From positions 118,954 to 182,953 of the forward strand of contig DHCV01000026.1 in NCBI GenBank assembly GCA_002399025.1: DNA of 64,000 nucleotides. The letters run 5' to 3'. A program made the position numbers and the translations under genes. Shown here piece after piece: positions 50,673 through 60,230 of the stretch. The DNA comes from Bacteroidales bacterium UBA4893 (lineage in GTDB: Bacteria; Bacteroidota; Bacteroidia; Bacteroidales; P3). The notes under the pieces are model-generated. The model was not told the DNA's origin and searched no databases. It saw only the letters and a program-made list of their open reading frames with translations. Within the stretch, counting starts at the first letter, position 1. The number at the start of each line of letters is the position of its first letter.

Positions 50673-53207
50673 TTATTTTGTAATAATAAGTTTCTTTACT
50701 TTCTTGAAATCATTGTTTTTAATTCTTATATTATAAACACCATTTGAAAGGTTGTTTAGGTCAATTTCCAATTCTTTTTGGTCAGGGTATAGTTTTAATT
50801 GTTTTAGCACTCTACCACTAATATCATAAAGAGAAACATTTGCTACTTCTTCCAATCCTTCAACTTTTAGAGTAGTTATGCTCTTTGCAGGATTAGGATA
50901 TAGAGTAATTAAAGGCTCATCCTTACTTATGGAGTTGAGTCCAATAAAGTTTTTGCATAAGTTTTCACTAAACTCACTTTCACAAGAATTGTTTATTGCT
51001 TTAATCCTATAACAATAGTTTTCTCCTACAGTAACATTAGGGTCAATAAAAATAGGATAAGTAGTTGAAGCAATATATGTTTCATTTCTATAAATATCAT
51101 ATTTCAAAGCTTCAGACTCCCATGTAAGAATAATATTGTTTTGAGGAATATTAATTTGAGCATCAAGATTTACAGGAATAGTAGGAGTAGGGTTAATTCT
51201 AACAGTTATATCATCATATCCAATGCAAGTAATATTTGGCTTTATATTAAATACTTCAACAGAATAATTAATTGTTGAGTCGCATTCCAAAATATCAGGT
51301 GTAGTAGTTTGTGTAGTAGTTTGCTGAGTAGGTTGCCATAAGTAGGTATAATGATCAACTAAGCTAATTGGAGCATAAATAATTGTAGGTTCAAAAATAG
51401 TAGTGTCATTACCAAGATTAACAATTGGAGTTTGGATAATGTTCAAATAGAATGAAGTATCAAAAGTGCAACCAAACACATCAACAAAATTGATCTTATA
51501 TCTATTTGAAACATTAGTGTCAATTTCCAAAGGAGGTATAATGGTGAAAATGCTATCTTGTATACCTATTAAATAAGCTCCATCCATTGTAATAGTATCA
51601 ACAACAAAAGAGTTTTGATTATTTTGTAAGAATTCCAAATCCCAAGAGAATAAATATCCATTATCACTTCCCCAATAGTCGCATATTCTTAATTGCCAAT
51701 CACCATTTATAGGGCAGCCAATAAGATTAGAGAAACCATTCAAATCAACTACTTCCCATCCACCAGGCATAGAGGTTGCTGATTGATTTGGAGTTTGAAA
51801 ATAACCTGTTTGAGTTAAATACATATGTGATGAATCAATAGGAGAGACCACATTTCCACTCAAAACTCCTCTTTGACCATTGAGCAATTGATTAGAGAAA
51901 CAATAGTTCCAACCAACACCTGGAGCATTTTGAGGATTATTAGGGTCACAACCATCTGATTGGTCAATAGGCATTCCAAGATATGCTCCTCCTGAGAATG
52001 TAAAATGTTTTAAAATGGTGTTTGAGCCATTAGGACAAACAAGCTCAATGCTTAAATCCCCTGCAAAAGAATGCTCAATATTCATACATACGCTTAAAAT
52101 ATCACTTGTATTTCTAATTAATGTACCTGAAGGGTAATTATCAACAGTAATTTTAGCCTCAGTACAAGAAAAAGTGCAATTAGGACCATCAGGAATTAAC
52201 GATGTGCTGTCATAACTATAAGCTTTATTAAAATTGGATGAAAGAATTAAGTTGTTATTATTTTCATAACCCACCAAATAATTAAATGGAGTACCAGAAC
52301 AAATATCTAAACTATCAAGCATTGATTTAATACTGATTTTACTCATTATAGCTCTAATTTTTAACTCATTGGTGCTTTCACACGTTTGGTTTGCATCAGT
52401 AACTTTTAAGCTAACAAAATTAAGAACATTTTTAGTAAACTTATGTCCAACCATATTTGAGCCATAAACAGTTTGAGTTGTTCCATCACCAAAATTCCAA
52501 TAAAAGATGCAAGAGCTAATATCTTGAGGATAAGGAGAATTATTTTCAGGGAATAAAGGCTTAGCAACAAAAACAACAGAATCTCCATCACAGAAATTTA
52601 GAGCCTTATATTGATTAGTGTTAAATGTATTATCAAAAGGATTATAAATGGTATCAATAACATCTCTAACAGGAACATTTGATGCTTGACCGGCAGCATT
52701 ATATTTAATAAAGAAAGTATCTAAATCAGCAATTGGAATTTGGCAACGTTGAATGCAAGAGAACTCTGCTTTAAAACCAGTAGCATTAAGAGCAGAATCG
52801 CTAACAAGACGAACAGTCAAACAACCACTTGTATCACTTAATGGAGCAATGATTTCCTTCCCCAAAAGCTCTTGATTAGTGAAATAAGGTTGTTGAGGGT
52901 TTTCAATATATGCTGTTCCATTTATTCCAACACCATAGTAAATTTCAACTCTATCGCTTGGATGAATATCAAATTCACTGAAGTCAATCTTCATTCTTTT
53001 ATAAGGATAAGAAGGACAAAAAGCAATCCAGACATCTTGGTTATTTGAATAATTTCTTATGCTTCCACCATCATCAATCAAAGAAGAATAGCAATTGTGA
53101 ACAGTTCTTTGATTGTTAATACTGTCTAAACGGTAAATAGATTGTGAATTACCAATATAAGGTAATAAAAATGCACAAACAAAAACAACTAATAATAATT
53201 TCTTCAT
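50673..53207 (-). CDS. type IX-secreted CUB/PKD/P-domain surface protein
   Basis: 844 residues from the ATG at 53,207, which begins a proper signal peptide (MKKLLLVVFVCAFLLPYIGNSQ); the longer frame from 53,243 has no such signal. Domains, numbered from this ATG: CUB-like region (about 35-155, DRVEIYYGVG..GCLTVRLVSDSALNATGFKAEFSC), PKD domain (about 225-290, FYWNFGDGTTQ), proprotein convertase P-domain (about 365-520, ICNL-type VCPNGSNTILKHF, GDWQLRICDYWG), a fibronectin III-like part, and a type A T9SS sorting tail (LYPNPAKS...GVYNIRIKN). No catalytic domain is seen. Confidence 0.88.
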   Translation of the reverse strand: MKKLLLVVFVCAFLLPYIGNSQSIYRLDSINNQRTVHNCYSSLIDDGGSIRNYSNNQDVWIAFCPSYPYKRMKIDFSEFDIHPSDRVEIYYGVGINGTAYIENPQQPYFTNQELLGKEIIAPLSDTSGCLTVRLVSDSALNATGFKAEFSCIQRCQIPIADLDTFFIKYNAAGQASNVPVRDVIDTIYNPFDNTFNTNQYKALNFCDGDSVVFVAKPLFPENNSPYPQDISSCIFYWNFGDGTTQTVYGSNMVGHKFTKNVLNFVSLKVTDANQTCESTNELKIRAIMSKISIKSMLDSLDICSGTPFNYLVGYENNNNLILSSNFNKAYSYDSTSLIPDGPNCTFSCTEAKITVDNYPSGTLIRNTSDILSVCMNIEHSFAGDLSIELVCPNGSNTILKHFTFSGGAYLGMPIDQSDGCDPNNPQNAPGVGWNYCFSNQLLNGQRGVLSGNVVSPIDSSHMYLTQTGYFQTPNQSATSMPGGWEVVDLNGFSNLIGCPINGDWQLRICDYWGSDNGYLFSWDLEFLQNNQNSFVVDTITMDGAYLIGIQDSIFTIIPPLEIDTNVSNRYKINFVDVFGCTFDTSFYLNIIQTPIVNLGNDTTIFEPTIIYAPISLVDHYTYLWQPTQQTTTQTTTPDILECDSTINYSVEVFNIKPNITCIGYDDITVRINPTPTIPVNLDAQINIPQNNIILTWESEALKYDIYRNETYIASTTYPIFIDPNVTVGENYCYRIKAINNSCESEFSENLCKNFIGLNSISKDEPLITLYPNPAKSITTLKVEGLEEVANVSLYDISGRVLKQLKLYPDQKELEIDLNNLSNGVYNIRIKNNDFKKVKKLIITK

Positions 53208-53420
53208 GATATTCTCTTTTTTGATGATTAGATAATTATACATAAATTATATTCTTATAAACATCCAAAATTATAAAAAAGTAAGTGAATAGGTGGTAAA
53301 AAAATATTTTTAATTATTAAATTTCAGAATATCAATAGATAAAATATTCAATAATATGGTATTTTTAAGAGTGAAAAAGTTTTTTTGGATTATGGATTAT
53401 GGATTATAATTTATTATTAT

Positions 53421-53428
53421 TACTTTTG
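53421..53428 (+). promoter_or_regulatory. candidate -7 box of the SAM hydroxide adenosyltransferase gene
   Basis: TACTTTTG followed by C, 23 bp upstream of the ATG; no -33 match found. Confidence 0.3.
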
Positions 53429-53451
53429 CATAAAATAAAGATTTTAGATTG

Positions 53452-54240
53452 ATGCAAATTGTTACTCTTACTTCTGACTGGGGAATTTCTGACCATTATA
53501 TTGGTGCTGTTAAGGGCAAGTTGTTTTCAACAATTAACAATTGCCAAATTGTTGATATATCTCATCAAATCAAAAAGTTTGACATTTTGCATGGTGCGTT
53601 CGTTGTTAGAAATGCTTGCTTGGATTTCCCTAAATCCACCATACATATTATTGATGTTCAAAGCACTGAAAGTAAGATTAAGGACTACCAACATGTAATT
53701 ATTAAATATAATGACCAATTCTTTGTTTGCACAGATAATGGAATGCCAAGTCTTATATTTGAAGGATTGGAAATTCAAAAAATTATTGCAATAACCAAAA
53801 TTTATCAGGAATCATCATACTATACATTTTCTGCTTTTGATCTTTTTTGCAAAACAGCAGCTTTAATTGCCTATAATACAAATATTGATGAATTTGGTGA
53901 TCCAATGGAAAAATTATTGAAAAGAAGTCTCCCTAAGCCAACCGTTTACGACAATTTAATAACTTGCACGGTATTCTACATCGATAGCTACGGAAATGTA
54001 TTCCTAAATATTACTATTGATGAGTTTATGCAAATGATTGGACGTAAAAAATTTGAGATTAAAATTGAAGGATTTGAATTAACAAAGTTTCATCATTCCT
54101 ATGATGAAGTCAAAGAGAATAATCCACTCCTGACCGTTTCTTCAACCCAACATCTTCAATTAGCAATCAACAAAGGAAATGCTTCGGCACTTTTAGGACT
54201 TAATGAAGGGAGTCCTATCAATATTTCAATCAATCCTTAA
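53452..54240 (+). CDS. SAM hydroxide adenosyltransferase (DUF62)
   Basis: 262 residues from the ATG at 53,452 (a TTG codon precedes it). Conserved positions: LTSDWGISDHYIGAVKG, VDISHQIKKFDILHGAFVVRNACLDFPKSTIHIIDV, and CTDNGMPSLIFEG, then YIDSYGNVFLNIT. The family hydrolyses S-adenosyl-L-methionine to adenosine and methionine using a water-derived hydroxide, and is related to SAM-dependent halogenases. It lacks any halogenase-specific loop that I can see. The 3' end overlaps the convergent substrate-binding protein by 15 bp. Confidence 0.9.
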   Translation: MQIVTLTSDWGISDHYIGAVKGKLFSTINNCQIVDISHQIKKFDILHGAFVVRNACLDFPKSTIHIIDVQSTESKIKDYQHVIIKYNDQFFVCTDNGMPSLIFEGLEIQKIIAITKIYQESSYYTFSAFDLFCKTAALIAYNTNIDEFGDPMEKLLKRSLPKPTVYDNLITCTVFYIDSYGNVFLNITIDEFMQMIGRKKFEIKIEGFELTKFHHSYDEVKENNPLLTVSSTQHLQLAINKGNASALLGLNEGSPINISINP

Positions 54241-55125
54241 TATCTTCTCAGAAATAAATTCAATTGCCTCAATTGTTCTTGGAGAAAGAATATCCATCAA
54301 ATTACTCTCAATACCATAAACCCGATTCTTCTTAACAGCTTGAAGTTGATTATATGGATGAGTATTAACAAATTGTGCAGAATCTTCCTTTCTGATAAAT
54401 ATATAATCTGGTTGATTTGAGAAGATTTCTTCCTTTGAAAACGACCAATTTAAACTTTCCTTTGCAATATTTTCTCCCCCAGAAAGAGTGATAATCTCAT
54501 CAATAAAAGTATTTTTACATGCTGAAAAATCACCTGTTTGTCCAAATCCAACAACATAATAAATCTTTGGGATTGTATAATTATTTCTTGATTTTTGCGT
54601 ACTATCTCTCTTTGCCTTAATGCTAATTAACTCTTCATTAAAGCCAACAATGATTTTCTTTGCCAATTCCTCCTTGTTCATAACCTTACCCAATGTTTCA
54701 ATTATTTCGTACATACCAACAATTGAGTTAGCATCCTTAAAAGATATAATAGGAATTGAAGCATTTTCTATGGTTTGAAACATCTTTTTGGTGAAAATAG
54801 ATGAAGTAATCACCAAATCAGGATTAAGTTTAATAATCTCTTCCAAATTCGCATTATTTATCCCACCAATTGATTTTATCTTTTTAGCCTCAGGAGGATA
54901 ATTGCAAAATTCAGTTCTTCCAATCAATCTATCTCCACAATCCAAATCAAAAAGAATTTCTGTAATGGCAGGGGAAACCGAAACAACTCTCATAGGAGTA
55001 TTTTTAATAGGGTTTTTTAAAGAAACTACATAATTGGGCTTTGTGTCTTTTGCTTGATTGCAGGAAATGAAAAGAGAAGTCAGTAAAATAAAAGCTAATA
55101 ATAAATTTTTTGAACAAGGTTTCAT
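54226..55125 (-). CDS. btuF: ABC importer substrate-binding lipoprotein, BtuF-like
   Basis: 299 residues with a lipoprotein signal (LLAFILLTSLFISCNQ, lipobox Cys about 22). The segment RVVSVSPAITEILFDLDCGDRLIGRTEFCNYPPEA at about 44-78, followed by IGGINNANLEEIIKLNPDLVI, is the pattern of BtuF-type (B12 or haem/siderophore) binding proteins. B12 is plausible because a B12-dependent mutase is encoded in the same window; iron chelates cannot be ruled out. Last gene of the unit, 8 bp after the ATPase. Confidence 0.82.
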   Translation of the reverse strand: MKPCSKNLLLAFILLTSLFISCNQAKDTKPNYVVSLKNPIKNTPMRVVSVSPAITEILFDLDCGDRLIGRTEFCNYPPEAKKIKSIGGINNANLEEIIKLNPDLVITSSIFTKKMFQTIENASIPIISFKDANSIVGMYEIIETLGKVMNKEELAKKIIVGFNEELISIKAKRDSTQKSRNNYTIPKIYYVVGFGQTGDFSACKNTFIDEIITLSGGENIAKESLNWSFSKEEIFSNQPDYIFIRKEDSAQFVNTHPYNQLQAVKKNRVYGIESNLMDILSPRTIEAIEFISEKILRID

Positions 55126-55133
55126 TGGAAAAG

Positions 55134-55913
55134 TTATTTGTTTATGATTATATTATCCTTGTCAATGATTTCTGCCTCAACATTAAATAACTCTTGGATA
55201 TTCTCCTTATTAATAATATCCCTTGTTTTCCCAAAATGCATAAGATGACCATCCTTCAATGTTAAAATATCATCGCTATATTTCAATGCAAGTGAAAGGT
55301 TATGCAGAATAATGAAAATTGTTGTTTTGTTTTCTTTGTTTATTTTTTTCAATAATTCCATTATATCAAACTGATGCCTAATATCCAATGAAGAAACAGG
55401 CTCATCCAAAAGCATTAATGGACTTTCTTGAGTAAGGGCTCTTGCTATCATAATCCTTTGCAACTCGCCTCCACTAAGCTGCTTTATTGACCTGTTTCTC
55501 AAATGCCAAGTATTAGTCTTTTCCATAGATTGCTTAACAATCTCTAAATCATTTTGAGAATCTGCTTGAAGGAGTTTTTGATAAGGCATTCTTCCCATCA
55601 TAACAACTTGAAAAGCAGAAAAATCAAATAAGAACTCGTTATGTTGCCAAACAATTGATACTTCCTTTGCTAATTGTTTCTGATAATACTTCTTTATAGG
55701 CTTACCATTAATTTTGACAACTCCCGAACTAAGCTCTATATGATTAGTAATCGATTTCAGTAGAGTTGTTTTCCCACTTCCATTTGTCCCAATAACACAG
55801 TAGAACCCACCTCTTTGAAGAGAAAAACTAATATTCTCAATAATTCTCTTTTCCCTAACAAAATAAGAAATGTTTTTTGCCTCTAAAATCAAATCTATTT
55901 CACCCATTTTCAT
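55134..55913 (-). CDS. btuD: ABC importer ATPase, BtuD/FecE-type
   Basis: 259 residues. Walker A GTNGSGKTT at 42-50, signature LSGGELQRIMIARALTQ at 146-162, Walker B LMLLDEPVSSLD at 166-177. Type II importer ATPase of the cobalamin/iron-siderophore class. It starts immediately after the permease stop (no gap) and is followed by the binding protein. Confidence 0.92.
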   Translation of the reverse strand: MKMGEIDLILEAKNISYFVREKRIIENISFSLQRGGFYCVIGTNGSGKTTLLKSITNHIELSSGVVKINGKPIKKYYQKQLAKEVSIVWQHNEFLFDFSAFQVVMMGRMPYQKLLQADSQNDLEIVKQSMEKTNTWHLRNRSIKQLSGGELQRIMIARALTQESPLMLLDEPVSSLDIRHQFDIMELLKKINKENKTTIFIILHNLSLALKYSDDILTLKDGHLMHFGKTRDIINKENIQELFNVEAEIIDKDNIIINK

Positions 55914-56873
55914 CTAAGGATTAAGTTGTTTTTTTGCATTATAGAGCAAATATATAAAGAAAGGCGAACCAATAAGAGCAGTAATGCTACCAACTGGTAA
56001 TTCGCTTGGAGCTATCAAAACACGAGCAAGAATATCTGCTAAAAGCATAAAAATCATTCCTCCAAAAATTGAAAAAGGAATAATCTTCCTATTGTCAGAA
56101 CCAACAATAATTCTAACTATGTGAGGAACAATTAGTCCAACAAACCCAATTACACCACAATTTGCAACAATAATACCAATCATAAGCGTAGAAAAGAGTA
56201 GAATAATCTTTTTTGTCTTCTCAACATTCACTCCCAAGCTTTTTGCACTTTCATTGCCAGTCAAGATAGCATTAAGTTCTCTTGCATAAATTCTAATAAT
56301 AATAATCCCAATCAAAACGAAAAGAAATACTATCCAAATATCAGAAAACTTTGTCGCGCTCATTGAACCCATTGTCCAGAAAATAATCTTTTCCATATTC
56401 TCACTACTTAGCACCATCAAAATAGCAATTAATGCAGCCATTAGAAAATTAATGCTAATTCCAGCAAGTAAGAGAGTTGTTGTGTGAAGGCGATTTCCAA
56501 CAGAAGCTATTTTGATTATTATCCAAACAGTAGCCAGAGCAAATAAAAATGCAAAACCTCCAATTCCAAAGAAAATAATGTCTAAACCTAAAATAATTGC
56601 AATTGCAGCCCCGAGTGATGCCCCTGAAGACACTCCCAAAATATAAGGGTCAGAGAGGGGGTTTTGGAAAATTGCTTGATAAGCAGAGCCGCAAACAGCC
56701 AATCCTGCACCACACAAAAGGCTCATTAGAACACGAGGAAGTCGAATGTTTTTAATGATATAGATTGAGTTTTCATCCAAACTACTAACATCAACACTAC
56801 CCCAAAAAAGTCCCAAAACTATCAGTCCTGCAACAATTAGGCTCAAAATGATATACCAAAGAATATCTTTCAT
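55914..56873 (-). CDS. btuC: ABC importer permease, BtuC/FecCD-type
   Basis: 319 residues with about 10 membrane helices. Signature segments are RLPRVLMSLLCGAGLAVCGSAYQAIFQNPLSDPYILGVSSGASLGA near 43-90 and VANCGVIGFVGLIVPHIVRIIVGSDNRKIIPFS near 240-272. It forms the membrane channel of the BtuCDF-type importer. Starts 23 bp after the SulP gene, so all four genes may be transcribed together. Confidence 0.93.
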   Translation of the reverse strand: MKDILWYIILSLIVAGLIVLGLFWGSVDVSSLDENSIYIIKNIRLPRVLMSLLCGAGLAVCGSAYQAIFQNPLSDPYILGVSSGASLGAAIAIILGLDIIFFGIGGFAFLFALATVWIIIKIASVGNRLHTTTLLLAGISINFLMAALIAILMVLSSENMEKIIFWTMGSMSATKFSDIWIVFLFVLIGIIIIRIYARELNAILTGNESAKSLGVNVEKTKKIILLFSTLMIGIIVANCGVIGFVGLIVPHIVRIIVGSDNRKIIPFSIFGGMIFMLLADILARVLIAPSELPVGSITALIGSPFFIYLLYNAKKQLNP

Positions 56874-56896
56874 TATTTATGTTGAGTTATTCCATT

Positions 56897-58609
56897 CTAA
56901 TGAAGTAATTTATTAGCCTTGTCCATTGCAGATGAAATATGATCAAATACAAATTCTTTTCCAAGCTTATCAATAAAACCACTTTTTTCCAACGTAGAGT
57001 AAACCTCAGGAGTAACACCAGAAAGAATAACTTGAATCTTTTCTTTCTTTGAACGATTACACAAATTCGTCAGATTCTTAATCCCTGTTGAGTCAATAAA
57101 AGGCACCTTCCTCATTCTGATAATCCTAACCTTTGGTTTTTCCTTTATCTCATAGCTAATTTCATCAAACTTATTGGCAATTCCAAAGAAGAAAGGTCCA
57201 TCAATTTCGTAAACCTCTAAATGTTTATCTAATTTAGCATATTCTATGTCATTATCTTCAGGGTTTTCTGTTCTTGCAATTTCGGTTTCAATAACCCTAA
57301 TTTGTGATGTTTCCATAACACGCTTAATAAATGAAATGGCAGCAATCAAAAGTCCAATTTCAATAGCAATGGTAAGGTCGAAGATAACAGTCAAGAAGAA
57401 AGTAACCAAAAGCACAATAACATCAGCCACAGGGTTTTTAAGCAAAGCCTTAAAGTTTCTCCACTCACTCATATTATAAGCCACCACAACCAAAATGCCA
57501 GCCAAACAAGCAAAAGGAATATAAGCAGCCAAAGGCATAAGGAAAAGGAAAATAAGCAAAAGGAAAACAGCATGAACAATGCCAGCCACAGGAGTCTTAC
57601 CACCATTATTAATATTAGTCATAGTTCTTGCAATGGCACCAGTAACAGGAATACCACCAAAAATAGGAACAACAAGGTTTGCCACTCCTTGACCAATAAG
57701 CTCAGTGTTGGAATGATGTTTCTTACCGGTTGCACCATCAGCCACCATAGCCGAAAGCAAACTCTCAATGGCACAAAGCATTGCAATGGTGAAAGCAGGA
57801 GAAATCAACAAACGAACAGCATGCATATCAATCTTAGGAGTAATAGGCTTAGGAAGTGGAGAACCACCCGAAAGTTCAGGATACTTACTACCTATTGTTG
57901 AAACTTCAATTCCAAACTGATTTTTAAGTAAAAGAGCAATGAAAGTACAGAGAATGATTGCAACAATGCTTCCAGGTATTTTCTTAGTTATCCTTTGCCA
58001 TAGAAAAATGATTGCAATTGTCAGTACAGATAGAAGTGTTGCCCAGGGATTAATTGTAGAAAAATTCTCAAAATAAACCACCCACTTACTCAAGAACTCC
58101 GAAGGAATTACCAATTCGCCACCTCCAACAGCAGTTAGTCCAAAGAAATCCTTGATTTGAGTTGAGAAAATTACAACTGCAATACCTGAGGTAAACCCAA
58201 CAATGATTGGAAAAGGCATAAATTTAATTACATCTCCCAATTTCAAAAGCCCCATCAAAATAAGCATTACACCAGCGATAGTTGTTGCAATAATCAGTCC
58301 AGTAAAACCAAACTCAGCAATAACGCCCGCAATAATAACAATGAAAGCACCAGTAGGACCACCAATCTGAACATGTGAGCCTCCAAGAAAAGATACAATA
58401 AACCCACCAATAATTGCCGTAATCAAGCCCTGTTGAGGTGAAACTCCTGAGGCAATACCAAAAGCAATTGCAAGAGGAATAGCAACAATACCTAGAATAA
58501 TGCCTGCAATAAAATCTTGCATAAACTGCTCTTTGAAATAGGCTTTATTGTTTATTAGTTTAAAAAACTTTGGTTGAAATACATCCTTAATATTGAACTC
58601 TATCTTCAT
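56897..58609 (-). CDS. SulP-family anion transporter with STAS domain
   Basis: 570 residues. About 11 membrane helices cover residues 25-440 (QDFIAGIILGIVAIPLAIAFGIASGVSPQQGLITAIIGGFIVSFLGGSHVQIGGPTGAF). The STAS domain spans about 460-565 (VYEIDGPFFFGIANKFDEI; RKVPFIDSTGIKNLTNL). SulP transporters move sulfate, bicarbonate or other anions, with Na+ or H+ coupling varying; the substrate is not determined here. First gene of the minus-strand unit with btuCDF. Confidence 0.93.
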   Translation of the reverse strand: MKIEFNIKDVFQPKFFKLINNKAYFKEQFMQDFIAGIILGIVAIPLAIAFGIASGVSPQQGLITAIIGGFIVSFLGGSHVQIGGPTGAFIVIIAGVIAEFGFTGLIIATTIAGVMLILMGLLKLGDVIKFMPFPIIVGFTSGIAVVIFSTQIKDFFGLTAVGGGELVIPSEFLSKWVVYFENFSTINPWATLLSVLTIAIIFLWQRITKKIPGSIVAIILCTFIALLLKNQFGIEVSTIGSKYPELSGGSPLPKPITPKIDMHAVRLLISPAFTIAMLCAIESLLSAMVADGATGKKHHSNTELIGQGVANLVVPIFGGIPVTGAIARTMTNINNGGKTPVAGIVHAVFLLLIFLFLMPLAAYIPFACLAGILVVVAYNMSEWRNFKALLKNPVADVIVLLVTFFLTVIFDLTIAIEIGLLIAAISFIKRVMETSQIRVIETEIARTENPEDNDIEYAKLDKHLEVYEIDGPFFFGIANKFDEISYEIKEKPKVRIIRMRKVPFIDSTGIKNLTNLCNRSKKEKIQVILSGVTPEVYSTLEKSGFIDKLGKEFVFDHISSAMDKANKLLH

Positions 58610-58770
58610 TCTGTATTATATCTAATGTGAAATAAAACATTTTAATAAGTCTGCAAATATACTAAAAAAAACGACTCCTCATAAATTGAAATTAGAATGA
58701 GATTTCTATTCTTCAGAATGGATAATGCAAAAATAACATTAAATTAATATGCTTTTTTGAAATAAAATAC

Positions 58771-58778
58771 TATATTTG
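58771..58778 (+). promoter_or_regulatory. candidate -7 box of aqpZ
   Basis: TATATTTG followed by C, about 50 bp upstream of the aquaporin ATG. The only TTTG upstream is 11 bp away, which is too close for the normal spacing. Confidence 0.35.
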
Positions 58779-58827
58779 CATCATTAATCAATCTCTTCAA
58801 AAGAGATACTTAAAAAAGTATTATATT

Positions 58828-59520
58828 ATGAATTTAAAAAAGTACATTTCAGAAATGATTGGAACCATGGTTTTGGTTCTAATGGGATGCGGTTCAGCAG
58901 TGTTTAATGGAGGAGTTGGCACTACTGCTCAAGTATTAACAGTAGCCTTTGCCTTCGGACTCTCAGTTGTTGCAATGGCTTATGCAATCGGAAACATTTC
59001 CGGCTGTCATATCAATCCAGCCATTACCTTTGGAGTTTTGCTTTCAGGCAGAATGAAGGGTTCAGAAGCAGGCATGTATATACTTTTCCAAGTAATTGGA
59101 GCAATCATTGGCTCAGCAATAATCTACCTTTTAGTAAGTACAGGCACACAAACCGAATTTGCAACCCAAACAGGAGCAAATGCTGTAGCCCCAACCTCAT
59201 CAATAACAATGGCATTTATAGCTGAATTAGTTTTTACATTTATATTTGTATTGGTTGTATTAGGAGTTACTGATAATGTAAAAGGAAATTCATCACTTGC
59301 AGGCTTAGCAATCGGTTTAACTTTAGTATTGGTGCATATTGTTTGTATCCCAATCACAGGAACATCAGTAAACCCAGCAAGAAGTATTGGACCAGCACTA
59401 TTTGAGGGTGGAGTTGCCCTACAACAATTATGGATATTCATTCTTGCACCTCTTGCAGGTGGAGCCTTGGCAGCAGGAATTTGGAAGTTAATTTCTTTCC
59501 AAAAAGCAGAAACTAAGTAG
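58828..59520 (+). CDS. aqpZ: aquaporin Z-like MIP channel
   Basis: 230 residues, six helices and two NPA boxes: SGCHINPAITFGVLLSGRM and TGTSVNPARSIGPALFEGG. The arginine after the second NPA (NPAR) is the constriction-site arginine of water-selective channels. AQPZ-type length. Followed by a strong bidirectional terminator. Confidence 0.95.
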   Translation: MNLKKYISEMIGTMVLVLMGCGSAVFNGGVGTTAQVLTVAFAFGLSVVAMAYAIGNISGCHINPAITFGVLLSGRMKGSEAGMYILFQVIGAIIGSAIIYLLVSTGTQTEFATQTGANAVAPTSSITMAFIAELVFTFIFVLVVLGVTDNVKGNSSLAGLAIGLTLVLVHIVCIPITGTSVNPARSIGPALFEGGVALQQLWIFILAPLAGGALAAGIWKLISFQKAETK

Positions 59521-59545
59521 TATATAAAATTATTTGAATATAATT

Positions 59546-59578
59546 AATAAGGCTGATTTTTATTAAATCAGCCTTATT
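59546..59578. terminator. bidirectional terminator between aqpZ and the TetR gene
   Basis: A perfect 14-bp stem: AATAAGGCTGATTT at 59,546-59,559 and AAATCAGCCTTATT at 59,565-59,578, loop of five bases. A/T-rich flanks on both sides. Confidence 0.88.
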
Positions 59579-59580
59579 TG

Positions 59581-59635
59581 ATTTTAGTAAATTAGAATTT
59601 GACTCTAATAAATTAAAGCTTGATTCTATTTTACC
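59581..59635. repeat. two-unit 21-bp repeat before the TetR gene end
   Basis: AAATTA at 59,589 and 59,610 with following TTGA(C/T)TCTA; spacing 21 bp. Same consensus as the arrays at 38,960 and 49,075. Only two units, so weaker evidence than the others. Confidence 0.5.
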
Positions 59636-60219
59636 TCCAAAAGAGTTTTTATTTGGGTTATGATAATTGCTTTCCAGCCCTCCAAAATGTCTTCTAATGT
59701 TTTTTCATCTTTGATAAGAATATCCTCAATTATATTTTTTGCCATAAATGGGAAAGTTACTTGAGATACAAAAGTCATTAAGATATAATAAATTGGGACT
59801 TGTTTTATGGTGCCTTTTTCTACTTCATTATTAATAATCCCAATTATTGTATCAATATAATTTTCAAATCCAATACTATAAGCAACAGATGTTATATTAT
59901 TCAAATCCCTATTTATTTCCCCAATAATGAATTGTGGAAGGCTTGGATTGGAAAGAAAAATTTGAAAATATATATCTATAATTGCCTCACATTTAGAAAA
60001 GAAAGGAATATCCTTAAATAATAAATCCTGAATTTGAGGAAGGAATGATTCTATAATTTGTCCAAAAACAGCATGAAACATTTTCTCCTTAGTATTGTAG
60101 TAATAGTGCAAAGAGGTGCGATTAATTCCAGCCTTTTGAGCAATATCACTCATATTTGTGTTCTTATAGCCATACTCCAAAAACATTTGTCTTGCAGTTT
60201 CAATTATTTGCTCTTCCAT
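59626..60219 (-). CDS. TetR/AcrR-family regulator
   Basis: 197 residues. The N-terminal helix-turn-helix is complete: ARQMFLEYGYKNTNMSDIAQKAGINRTSLHYYYNTKEKMFHAVFG, about residues 9-54. The C-terminal ligand-binding domain is divergent, as usual. It starts 11 bp after the giant dehydratase/activase gene, so it is probably co-transcribed and may control that gene. The ligand is unknown. Confidence 0.92.
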   Translation of the reverse strand: MEEQIIETARQMFLEYGYKNTNMSDIAQKAGINRTSLHYYYNTKEKMFHAVFGQIIESFLPQIQDLLFKDIPFFSKCEAIIDIYFQIFLSNPSLPQFIIGEINRDLNNITSVAYSIGFENYIDTIIGIINNEVEKGTIKQVPIYYILMTFVSQVTFPFMAKNIIEDILIKDEKTLEDILEGWKAIIITQIKTLLEVK

Positions 60220-60230
60220 ATCTTAGGTAA

